A stretch of 64,000 nt of DNA from Ligilactobacillus apodemi DSM 16634 = JCM 16172 (GTDB lineage Bacteria; Bacillota; Bacilli; Lactobacillales; Lactobacillaceae): assembly GCF_001434405.1 (NCBI RefSeq), contig NZ_AZFT01000009.1, forward strand, positions 20,594-84,593. The letters are read 5' to 3'. Position 1 is the first letter of the stretch; each line of letters starts with the position of its first letter. The notes beneath the pieces were generated by a model. That model did no database searches. It saw nothing but the letters and a program-made list of their open reading frames with translations, and was not told where the DNA came from. Both the position numbers and the translations under genes were made by a program. Shown here piece after piece: positions 19,992 to 27,031 of this stretch.

Positions 19992-21098
19992 ATGAGTGAA
20001 AAATTCAGTTCACATTATGATGTTGTCGGTAGTTTTTTGCGACCAAATAAATTAAAACATGCTAAGGAAGATTTAGCAAATGGCAAGATCGACCAAGCAA
20101 ATTACGAAGAGATCTTGAAAAAAGAGATCAAACGTGTCGTTGAAAAACAAGCTAAAATCGGCTTAAAAGACGCAACAGACGGCGAATTTGGCCGCAGTTG
20201 GTGGCACTTAGACTTCATGGCAGGCTTTAATGGCGTTAGAAGCTATGATTACGAACAAAGTTACAAGTTCCACGGCGAAAAAACGCGGACTGACAACGTC
20301 GAATTGGGCGGCCGTATCGAATATAACCCTGACCACCCCTTCTTTGCACAATTTGAATATCTAAAGGGTATCGTACCTGAAAAGATCGTCGCTAAACAAA
20401 CGATCCCTTCCCCAACGTTATTCTTCCGCGATGATCGGAGTAAAAACTATTCCCGTTATTATGCTAACTGGGAAGAATTTTTAGAAGGTCTCGCTGTCGC
20501 TTATCGTAAAACGATCCAACATTTTTACGATCTAGGCTGTCGTTACTTACAATTAGACGATACTACTTGGGCATACTTGATCAGTAAGTTAAATGAGACA
20601 ACTGGTGAAGAACGTGACAAGTATTTGACCTTAGCTAAAGATAGCGTCTTTGTCATCAACAAGATGCTAGAAAAATTACCAGCTGATATGACGATTGCAA
20701 CACATATCTGCCGTGGTAATTTCAAATCTACTTATCTCTTTAGTGGTAGCTATGATGTGATCGCACCATATTTGAGTTTGCTAAATTATGATGAACTCTT
20801 CTTAGAATATGATGATGAACGCTCCGGTAGTTTTGATGCTTTAAAAGACATCTGGAACGATCGCAGTAACGTCAAGATCATTTTAGGTTTAGTTACTTCT
20901 AAAGTACCTACATTAGAAGATCCAGCTAAATTAAAAGAACAAGTTAAGGCTGCAACTAAGTTTGTCCCACTTGAAAATCTCGGCTTATCCACACAATGTG
21001 GCTTTGCTTCAACTGAAGAAGGTAACAAGCTGACCGAAGATGAACAATGGGCTAAAGTTAAATTAGTTGTTGATACTGCAAAAGAAATTTGGAAATAA
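19992..21098 (+). CDS. MetE C-terminal-like methyltransferase (YxjG/YxjH family)
   Basis: A 368-aa protein of the cobalamin-independent methionine synthase C-terminal family, similar to Bacillus YxjG/YxjH. It contains the catalytic-barrel start (HYDVVGSFLRPNKL), YLQLDDTTWAYL, a zinc-ligand-type THICRGN (His-x-Cys) and a distal Cys in STQCGFAS. These are the His, Cys, Glu and Cys positions that bind zinc and homocysteine in MetE. It lacks the MetE N-terminal half, so the methyl donor is probably not methyltetrahydrofolate-polyglutamate. GGGGGCTTTATT precedes the ATG. It is a single gene with its own terminator. Confidence 0.85.
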   Translation: MSEKFSSHYDVVGSFLRPNKLKHAKEDLANGKIDQANYEEILKKEIKRVVEKQAKIGLKDATDGEFGRSWWHLDFMAGFNGVRSYDYEQSYKFHGEKTRTDNVELGGRIEYNPDHPFFAQFEYLKGIVPEKIVAKQTIPSPTLFFRDDRSKNYSRYYANWEEFLEGLAVAYRKTIQHFYDLGCRYLQLDDTTWAYLISKLNETTGEERDKYLTLAKDSVFVINKMLEKLPADMTIATHICRGNFKSTYLFSGSYDVIAPYLSLLNYDELFLEYDDERSGSFDALKDIWNDRSNVKIILGLVTSKVPTLEDPAKLKEQVKAATKFVPLENLGLSTQCGFASTEEGNKLTEDEQWAKVKLVVDTAKEIWK

Positions 21099-21105
21099 TC
21101 TCCAC

Positions 21106-21136
21106 TAAAAAAGACCGCTGATTGGCGGTCTTTTTG
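21106..21136. terminator. Bidirectional intrinsic terminator
   Basis: AAAAAGACCGC and GCGGTCTTTTT form an 11-bp stem with a short loop between the MetE-like gene and the convergent DUF2798 gene. Confidence 0.9.
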
Positions 21137-21137
21137 T

Positions 21138-21623
21138 TTATTCAAAGGTTTCTTTCGTCAAATGATAGCGATATAGGAAATAACGTGCGATCGGTTGGGC
21201 AATAATTGCTTCAACAATAAAGGCGATTCCAAAATTACGGGGCCATTTAGCTAAAAATTCGCCGATCGGAATATAATTGATCGCACCTTGTCCGATCCAG
21301 CCCCCGATCGCAGTCATGAAAAATGACATTAAAAAGACGTTGCACATGATATTGATCGTAATTTGTGAACGAAAACTATCTTTAGGGTGCACGATCAGAT
21401 CCTTTAATTTACCGGCAGGCTTTTGCGTTAAAATAACTAAGATCACAACAGCGAGCCAGATAAATGGTAGCACGCGCAAAGTATTGTGCCATACTTTAAG
21501 GCTAAAACCTAATTCAAACATACTAATAACCGGCGCGATCAAATTAACTGAAATCAACGAAACGATCAACAAAAAGACCGCAAACTCACGTCGGTTACGC
21601 GGTAAACGCATATAAAAATCCAT
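21138..21623 (-). CDS. DUF2798 membrane protein
   Basis: A 161-aa membrane protein with four predicted hydrophobic helices. The repeated unit (PRNRREFAVFLLIVSLISVNL near the N-terminus and WPRNFGIAFIVEAIIAQPIARY near the C-terminus) is the DUF2798 signature. No function is established for the family. I used the second ATG, 9 bases after GAGAGG; the first ATG abuts that site. An intrinsic-terminator-like hairpin lies directly upstream of the ribosome binding site on the coding strand, suggesting attenuation. Confidence 0.8.
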   Translation of the reverse strand: MDFYMRLPRNRREFAVFLLIVSLISVNLIAPVISMFELGFSLKVWHNTLRVLPFIWLAVVILVILTQKPAGKLKDLIVHPKDSFRSQITINIMCNVFLMSFFMTAIGGWIGQGAINYIPIGEFLAKWPRNFGIAFIVEAIIAQPIARYFLYRYHLTKETFE

Positions 21624-21644
21624 TCTAAACATCCTCTCTTAAAA

Positions 21645-21692
21645 AAATAAAGGACCAGCAAAACTGAAATGTTTTGCTGATCCTTTATACGC
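21645..21692 (-). promoter_or_regulatory. Leader terminator (possible attenuator) of the DUF2798 gene
   Basis: Read on the minus strand, AAAGGATCAGCAAAAC pairs with GTTTTGCTGGTCCTTT (6-base loop, one G-U pair) and is followed by ATTTTTTT, then the GAGAGG ribosome binding site. No gene lies upstream on this strand for 600 bases. An extended -10 (TGCTAAAAT) sits just upstream, so the hairpin falls within a short leader. Confidence 0.6.
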
Positions 21693-21787
21693 GAAAACTT
21701 CAAAAATTATTTTAGCAGATTTTTTTAACGTGCGCTAATGTTTTTTCAACTCTTTTTGAACTTGTATAATTAACCTAGGAAATATTT

Positions 21788-21883
21788 ATGAGCAAGTTGG
21801 TACGTAAAATGACAACTGAGCTTTTCAAGCTGCTTAGTCCGCAATACTACTGTTACTTCAAATTAAAAGATCCCACGCTTTGA
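21788..21883 (+). CDS. Possible 31-aa small protein
   Basis: A short reading frame, MSKLVRKMTTELFKLLSPQY and eleven further residues, begins 8 bases after AGGAAA, with TATAAT at 21765-21770 a suitable distance upstream. It is basic and amphipathic. It sits in the 317-base gap between the DUF2798 gene and a small membrane protein gene. There is no family match I can name; it may be chance. Confidence 0.25.
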   Translation: MSKLVRKMTTELFKLLSPQYYCYFKLKDPTL

Positions 21884-21950
21884 CATCCCCTTGTTTTCCG
21901 TAAAAGAAGTATACTAGTAATAAATATCAACTAAACTGAGGTGCTTTTAT

Positions 21951-22199
21951 TTGTTAAGTAAAAATCGGATCTATGTCTTATGTTTTAATTTATTTTGGCT
22001 GATCGCTCTTATGGTCAAATATTTAAGCGCGACAACTGATAGTCCCTTGATCACTTTGATTTTATCTGTACTTGGCCTAGTTTGTTTGGTCTGGCAGATC
22101 GTTATTTGGAAAAAATTACTTCAAGATAAGACTCGCTTTGATCTTGTTCTCTATTTGAGCGCATGGATCTTATGTATTATTTTTGTTATTTTATTATAA
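21951..22199 (+). CDS. Small hydrophobic membrane protein
   Basis: An 82-aa protein with three hydrophobic segments (about 7-24, 29-48 and 64-82) and no soluble domain. The start codon is TTG, 8 bases after TGAGGTG. I do not recognise a family. It is flanked by a candidate 31-aa frame and a convergent GNAT gene with a shared terminator. Confidence 0.55.
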   Translation: MLSKNRIYVLCFNLFWLIALMVKYLSATTDSPLITLILSVLGLVCLVWQIVIWKKLLQDKTRFDLVLYLSAWILCIIFVILL

Positions 22200-22301
22200 G
22201 CATCGGATCTACTGACTAAACTATTGTTTCCCCCCATTCGTTTTGCTCTTTGGTACGTTATTTTTAAAGGCGCGCACATAGCGTTATGGTTTGATCATAA
22301 G

Positions 22302-22335
22302 AAAAAACGTGACCTTTGATAGATCACGTTTTTTC
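22302..22335. terminator. Bidirectional intrinsic terminator
   Basis: AAAAAACGTGACCT pairs with AGATCACGTTTTTT (one mismatch near the loop). It is placed for the GNAT gene on the minus strand and the small membrane protein on the plus strand. Confidence 0.85.
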
Positions 22336-22336
22336 T

Positions 22337-22858
22337 TTAGTTGTTTAGTTCTTTGACCATGATATAGTCGGTTTGTTTTTCTTCTCCCATGAAAAATGAA
22401 TGTGCTCCGCTTTGCTTAAAGCCCATTTTTTCATAAAAAGCTAAGGCTGGATAATTTTTCTCCCAGACTCCTAACCAGATTTTCGTACAACTTTTTTCAG
22501 CAGCTAAGGCCAAAGCTTTTTCAAACAGCATCTTTCCTAGACCTTGACGCTTGAATTCTTTTTTGAGATAGATCCGTTCGATCTCTAACGCATTTTGACC
22601 TAGATCTTCGGTTTGAGCATCTTTGACATTTACTTTCAAATAGCCCGCAAGCTTATCAGCGGCATAGATAAAATAAAATGAAGAATTTGGATCTTTTAAT
22701 TCATGCGTCAACTTAGCTAGATCATAAGCTTGTTGTAAATAATCATTTAGAGCTTTAGGATCATTTTGATCAGCAAACGTCTCACTAAACGTTTCGATAC
22801 TTAAAGCTTGTAATACTTTGACATCAGTGCTCGTTATTTTTTGTAATCTCTTTTGCAT
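22337..22858 (-). CDS. GNAT family N-acetyltransferase
   Basis: A 173-aa acetyl-CoA-dependent acetyltransferase. The GNAT core is clear: LEIERIYLKKEFKRQGLGKML gives the acetyl-CoA-binding Q/RxxGxG/A motif, followed by KIWLGVWEKNYPALAFYEKMGF. This WLGVWE...AFYEKMGF pattern is common in spermidine/PaiA-like GNATs, so a polyamine or small-amine substrate is possible. The start is the ATG after GAGGAAAAAGAGT; a longer frame would overlap the MarR gene. It lies 11 bases after the MarR gene and is probably co-transcribed and regulated by it. Confidence 0.85.
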   Translation of the reverse strand: MQKRLQKITSTDVKVLQALSIETFSETFADQNDPKALNDYLQQAYDLAKLTHELKDPNSSFYFIYAADKLAGYLKVNVKDAQTEDLGQNALEIERIYLKKEFKRQGLGKMLFEKALALAAEKSCTKIWLGVWEKNYPALAFYEKMGFKQSGAHSFFMGEEKQTDYIMVKELNN

Positions 22859-22869
22859 ACTCTTTTTCC

Positions 22870-23322
22870 TCAATATTTTCTTTTTCCACCCTGTTTGACA
22901 AATTTCCAATCTTGGGCAACATTTTGGCAAACTTTTGTTAATAATTGTTCTAACTGTACTTTTTCGCTAGCAGTAAGCCCAGTTAATGCCATTTTTTCTG
23001 AATGATCATTTTCCCGCTTGATAATTGCATAGAGTTCTTTTCCCTGTGCAGTGACAAACAAATGCTTATTTTTTTGATTTTTATCACTGTTTTGTCGCAT
23101 TATCAAACCAGCGGTCATTAATTTTTTTAGTGCTCGTGAAGCTGTCGTCTTATCGACTTTCAATAAATTAGCCAACTCTTCTTGAATGATCCCTGGATTT
23201 TCATAGATCCTGACTAAATATAGATACTGACCTTTAGAGAGCGCTAAATCTTTAAACTCAACATTACTGATCGAATCAAGTGCTCGTGCGATCATCCCGA
23301 TTTCACGCAAAACCTCTGTCAT
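22870..23322 (-). CDS. MarR family transcriptional regulator
   Basis: A 150-aa winged-helix regulator. Residues about 30-100 hold the MarR domain: YLYLVRIYENPGIIQEELANLL then KVDKTTASRALKKLMTAGLI (recognition helix) and the wing RQNSDKNQKNKHLFVT. It heads a two-gene unit with the GNAT enzyme. A perfect inverted repeat lies 30 bases upstream and covers the -35 region, as expected for autorepression. The ligand is unknown. Confidence 0.9.
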   Translation of the reverse strand: MTEVLREIGMIARALDSISNVEFKDLALSKGQYLYLVRIYENPGIIQEELANLLKVDKTTASRALKKLMTAGLIMRQNSDKNQKNKHLFVTAQGKELYAIIKRENDHSEKMALTGLTASEKVQLEQLLTKVCQNVAQDWKFVKQGGKRKY

Positions 23323-23352
23323 ATGCTCACACCCTTTTCTCTAGGATACAAA

Positions 23353-23378
23353 AATATAGTTGTAAATGCAACTATATT
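23353..23378 (-). promoter_or_regulatory. MarR operator and promoter
   Basis: AATATAGTTG (23353-23362) and CAACTATATT (23369-23378) form a perfect 10-bp inverted repeat with 6-base spacing. On the minus strand TTGCAT, a 17-base spacer and TATCCT form a promoter whose -35 lies inside the repeat. Confidence 0.7.
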
Positions 23379-23486
23379 CAGATAAAATATATAATCTATT
23401 AATTTATACATTACGTAACAATAACTTTTAAATTATAGTATTGTTACAAACATCTCTTCCTCCCTATTTTCAAATATAATCTAGGT

Positions 23487-23530
23487 GCAAGCCCCATATT
23501 GTTATCACCCGGGGACATTATGGCGCTTGC
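23487..23530 (+). repeat. Stem-loop in the lactococcin leader
   Basis: GCAAGCCCCATATTG (23487-23501) pairs with CATTATGGCGCTTGC (23516-23530), 13 of 15 positions, with a CCCGGGG-containing apex. No T-run follows, so it is not a terminator in this direction. A TATAAT box (23475-23480) lies just upstream, so it would form the 5' end of the bacteriocin mRNA. Confidence 0.5.
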
Positions 23531-23556
23531 AAAAAAACATTATTGGGGGGATATAG

Positions 23557-24069
23557 ATGACTAAACTAGTCAAAACTCTGTTAACTGTCGTAGCTACTAG
23601 TTTTTTTGTGTTCTTAACTAGCTCTTATGCTCAGGCTGTTAGTGTCGATGTACCAAATTATCTACCACAAGGTGAAGTTCAATTAGATGACCACGATAAG
23701 GTCGTCTCAGCTTCAGCGGAAGTATTGAAGGGAACACCTGCTACACCCGATCAAAAGTGGACACTCTTTGACCTTATTTCTAATGTCAGCTTAGCAGCTG
23801 TCAATTTACCTAATGGTCGCTGGGTCTACTATTCTAACCACCATAATTACTTCAATGGGTATAAGTGGGGACATTCTAACTATCTAAATCGTGTTTATGA
23901 TCATTATTCCACAGCCCAAGTGGGAAATGACACTAAAAACGCTTTTGCTGTCAAGGGATCTTGGTCCCGTGCAACAGCTAAAGGATACGGAACTTCCGTG
24001 CTTACTACAGCATCCGTAACTAAGGAAAAAGAGTGGAGCGTGTGTTCCCCACTCTTTTTTCTAAAATAA
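23557..24069 (+). CDS. Lactococcin 972 family bacteriocin precursor, probably frameshifted at the 3' end
   Basis: A secreted bacteriocin-like protein. Residues 1-27 are a Sec signal peptide ending AQA. The mature part has the lactococcin 972 pattern: a W followed by YYSNHHNY (91-98), KWGH (103-106), then KGSWSRATAKGYG (133-145). As read, the frame continues to residue 170 through an intrinsic terminator hairpin. In the -1 frame from about 23991 the sequence reads NFRAYYSIRN and stops at 24021-24023, just before the hairpin; an aromatic AYY-type ending is what this family normally has. I therefore infer a one-base deletion near 23986-23995. It is followed by the DUF1430 and ABC genes that normally accompany this bacteriocin. 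Confidence 0.8.
   Translation: MTKLVKTLLTVVATSFFVFLTSSYAQAVSVDVPNYLPQGEVQLDDHDKVVSASAEVLKGTPATPDQKWTLFDLISNVSLAAVNLPNGRWVYYSNHHNYFNGYKWGHSNYLNRVYDHYSTAQVGNDTKNAFAVKGSWSRATAKGYGTSVLTTASVTKEKEWSVCSPLFFLK
24025..24061 (+). terminator. Intrinsic terminator overlapping the lactococcin frame
   Basis: AAAAAGAGTGG (24026-24036) pairs with CCACTCTTTTT (24049-24059). It lies inside the annotated bacteriocin frame but directly after the stop codon of the alternative frame. It probably reduces transcription of the downstream membrane protein and ATPase relative to the bacteriocin. Confidence 0.8.
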
Positions 24070-24086
24070 ATAAAAGGGGGCATAAA

Positions 24087-26186
24087 ATGAAACACAAAGC
24101 ACTATTTTTGACCATTATTTTCTTACTTACACTCGTTTTAGATCTGATCACTTTAAATCAGCATAATGCTGAGATCTCAGAATATTTGATCATGCAACAG
24201 TTAGATACTTCACGCTACTTTTTGCCGTTTAAATTACCTTTTACTCCCCATGATCATAAGCAATTTAAAGAAATACTGACGATCTTAAATACTTGTGCTA
24301 AAAAAGAGCGCTTAAATTATATGGAAAAACACGCTTATGCAGGATATCTATTAAAAAATGGCAAGCCAGACTATGCTCATCAAACATTTCGGCAGAATTT
24401 CTATATTTATGATCTTTCAAGTACTAAATTTTTGCGTAATTTTAGAAAATTTGGAACTAATAAAACTAAACATAGCTACAATTATATGTATCGATCACCA
24501 GCCGATCATCAAGTAACACTTGAGCCACTCGCTCACGCACTACGCTCAGATGCCAATTTTGAAGGAGTTTTCTTTTTAGAAACACTCGATCAAAATAAGT
24601 ACAAAAGTTTTCTTACTAAAGTAGCTCAACAGATAAATCAGAAATTTAAAACGAATTATTCAAGCAACGATTACCAGTTGACTTCTTCACTAGATCTTTT
24701 ACTACCTGAATTTGATCTTGATCCTACTTTAGGGAAACTCATCAACTATTTAGAAGTTTTTTTGTTAGTATCTTTGTTACTTTATTTTATCTTGCAACAA
24801 CGCAACATTTCACTTTACAAATTAAATGGTTGGTCGTTTGGAAAAACTTTTATGTCACTTGCCTTAGCACCACTTGGGCTTATCCTACTAGCAACGAGCA
24901 GTGTTGATATTTTAGCTATTTTACAAGGGTTCAAGCTTACCAACTTACCATTAAAACAATTACTAGTATTTTTTATCATGCTACTTTTAGCCTTATTTAC
25001 GGTGGCGCTCATGTATACGATCAGTCTAAATCGAGTTAAGGAAAAAATATTTAATAACACTACCTTTTGGCTATTAGGAGTAACTAAATTACTGCTGCTC
25101 ACGACTGTGATCTTTTCTTTAGCACCACTTGGGCAACTACTTTTTAGTAGCTATAACTTTGTGACCTCACGTCATTTGGCTTTAAGTAACTACGCTGAGT
25201 TTTTTCCACAGTTTGTGGGAAGTAACAGACCTGATATAACTGACTATAAAGCTAAGATGCAAGTATATCGCCAGGCAGATCAACGTGGAGCATTATATAT
25301 CAATGACTCAAACTCAAGCTATGTTCAACCAAAAGATGTTTCGCGAGCAATAACGGCAGTTGAACTAAATCTCAATTATCTAAAGCTTCACCCGATCAGA
25401 GATCTTCACGGAAAAAAGATCCATATCTCTTCTCATGAACGCCGTGCTGTTTTGATTGTTCCACGAACCAAAAAACATTTTCTACCCGCGACATTAAAAT
25501 ATCAGCGTGAAGTTTCAAATATTGCCCGAAAAAATGGGATCTTAGTCATCTACTCTGACCCTAAATACAATCGCCATTTAATTGATGTTACTTCTAAAAG
25601 AAATATCGCCAATGAGATCATCAGGGTTTTTACGCCCAATAATATCGGTAATTTCCAAGGAAAAGATGCTACCGTCTTAAATGTTCTCAGCGGTTTTGAA
25701 GAAGATAGCTTGCTTTTACCACTCAACGGTCCCCTAGCCAAAATGAACAACTATTGGCAACACATCTTACGCCAACAAAATTTAAATGATAATCTGCCCC
25801 AACTTATCCGTTATGATAAAGCTGACTTAGAAGAATTAAAATTGTCTCTTGGCAATGTGATAAGCGAATTGCTTAGCCAGTTATTGTTACTGGCGATAGT
25901 TTTTATGATCAGCTTTTATTCGATGCTTAGCTTCTTTACCAAAAAATTCTACGTGATCGGTTTGAAAAATGCTTTGGGTTATTCACGCTTGCGTAATTAC
26001 TGGGGATATTGGGCCTTGATGACACTACAGTATGTACTAGCAGCCTTATTTTCCTTTGAGCCTGAGCTTCATATTGCCAAAGTGGTCTACTTTATCTTAG
26101 TGGGGCTTTGCGCTGTGCTCGAAATCATTCTCTTAGATCACTTCATCAACTATCTAGAAAGAAAGGCGATCCAAAATGTCCACTGA
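24087..26186 (+). CDS. Bacteriocin-associated integral membrane protein (DUF1430 type)
   Basis: A 699-aa membrane protein that accompanies lactococcin 972-type bacteriocins and is thought to act with the ABC ATPase in immunity or export. One N-terminal hydrophobic segment (about 5-24) is followed by a large extracytoplasmic domain, four helices (about 220-352), a second external domain (about 355-585) and three C-terminal helices (about 593-687). This is the FtsX/MacB-like layout of the group. The ATG used follows AAAAGGGGGCATAAA; a longer frame would begin inside the terminator. Its 3' end overlaps the ATPase gene by 11 bases, so they are translationally linked. Confidence 0.85.
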   Translation: MKHKALFLTIIFLLTLVLDLITLNQHNAEISEYLIMQQLDTSRYFLPFKLPFTPHDHKQFKEILTILNTCAKKERLNYMEKHAYAGYLLKNGKPDYAHQTFRQNFYIYDLSSTKFLRNFRKFGTNKTKHSYNYMYRSPADHQVTLEPLAHALRSDANFEGVFFLETLDQNKYKSFLTKVAQQINQKFKTNYSSNDYQLTSSLDLLLPEFDLDPTLGKLINYLEVFLLVSLLLYFILQQRNISLYKLNGWSFGKTFMSLALAPLGLILLATSSVDILAILQGFKLTNLPLKQLLVFFIMLLLALFTVALMYTISLNRVKEKIFNNTTFWLLGVTKLLLLTTVIFSLAPLGQLLFSSYNFVTSRHLALSNYAEFFPQFVGSNRPDITDYKAKMQVYRQADQRGALYINDSNSSYVQPKDVSRAITAVELNLNYLKLHPIRDLHGKKIHISSHERRAVLIVPRTKKHFLPATLKYQREVSNIARKNGILVIYSDPKYNRHLIDVTSKRNIANEIIRVFTPNNIGNFQGKDATVLNVLSGFEEDSLLLPLNGPLAKMNNYWQHILRQQNLNDNLPQLIRYDKADLEELKLSLGNVISELLSQLLLLAIVFMISFYSMLSFFTKKFYVIGLKNALGYSRLRNYWGYWALMTLQYVLAALFSFEPELHIAKVVYFILVGLCAVLEIILLDHFINYLERKAIQNVH

Positions 26187-26817
26187 GCTTATCCAAATCA
26201 CCAATTTAACCAAACGTTTTAAACAAAAAACTGTCTTTTTTGAACTCAATTTAAGTTTTCCTAAGCATAAGATCACCGTGATCTACGGAAAAAGTGGTTC
26301 GGGCAAATCAACGTTATTAAAACTCCTCGGAGGGATCGAACCTTATCAAGCCGGTATGATCTATTTTAACGGGCAAAAACTCCCACGCGCCAGAAAACAC
26401 AAAGCAACCGTCTATCGGCGCGATCATGTGAGTTTTATTTTTCAAGACTATGGACTGATCAAAGCAAGCTCGATCAAAACAAATCTATTGATCGGCTTAG
26501 CTTATAGTAAGCTCTCACATTCAGAAAAACTTGCTAAAATGAATGAAGCGTTGACCGAAGTAGGATTGAACTATCCTTTAAAGACAAAAGTCGACATCCT
26601 TTCTGGTGGAGAACAACAACGTGTCGCGATCGCTCGTGCACTGTTGAAACCCGGCGAATTAGTTTTAGCAGATGAACCCACTGGCTCACTTGATCTCGTC
26701 AACCGTGAACTTGTCTTTGAACTACTAAAAAAACTTAGAGACCAGGGGAAAACGGTTATTATGGTCAGTCACGATCCTTACTTTGAACAAGTCTGTGACC
26801 ATGTGATAAAGCTTTAA
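26176..26817 (+). CDS. ABC transporter ATP-binding protein (lactococcin 972 group)
   Basis: A 213-aa ATPase with Walker A GKSGSGKSTLL (about 37-47), Q-loop FIFQDYGLIK, signature LSGGEQQRVAIARAL, Walker B LVLADEPTGSLD and H-loop VSHDP. The LolD/MacB-like signature and its fusion-like overlap with the DUF1430 protein match the ABC subunit normally found beside lactococcin 972-type genes. It powers the membrane partner, probably for self-protection or export of the bacteriocin. It is the last gene of the locus; no convincing terminator was found after it. Confidence 0.9.
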   Translation: MSTELIQITNLTKRFKQKTVFFELNLSFPKHKITVIYGKSGSGKSTLLKLLGGIEPYQAGMIYFNGQKLPRARKHKATVYRRDHVSFIFQDYGLIKASSIKTNLLIGLAYSKLSHSEKLAKMNEALTEVGLNYPLKTKVDILSGGEQQRVAIARALLKPGELVLADEPTGSLDLVNRELVFELLKKLRDQGKTVIMVSHDPYFEQVCDHVIKL

Positions 26818-26957
26818 CGCTCACTGCTCAAAAAAGCAGGCTTTTTAAGTTTCTACAAACATCAAATAGCACTGACGATAGAAAAAATCAGGTGGCCACA
26901 ACATGCTTGATGTCTATAATTATGCTCAACTTGCATGCCTGATCATAGAAATTAGGC

Positions 26958-26981
26958 ACTGGTCATATTACTGGTCATATA
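26958..26981 (+). repeat. Tandem 12-base repeat before the alcohol dehydrogenase
   Basis: ACTGGTCATATT (26958-26969) is followed directly by ACTGGTCATATA (26970-26981), 50 bases upstream of the dehydrogenase start. Two head-to-tail copies in a promoter region suggest a regulator site. Confidence 0.5.
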
Positions 26982-27031
26982 GTGGACAACGTTTTACAAT
27001 ATTAGATAATAGTATGGTGGAGGTAGATTTT

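Noticed and set aside
24033..24086. Longer N-terminus for the DUF1430 protein
   Set aside because: The extra codons come from the terminator hairpin of the bacteriocin gene, and a good ribosome site precedes the ATG at 24087.
26827..26848. Hairpin-like AAAAAGCAGGCTTTTT after the lactococcin 972 ABC ATPase
   Set aside because: The loop would be only 2 bases, too short for a stable terminator.
26903..27031. 43-residue extension of the alcohol dehydrogenase
   Set aside because: It is not family-like, contains the tandem repeats, and a GGTGGAGG site precedes the internal ATG at 27032.
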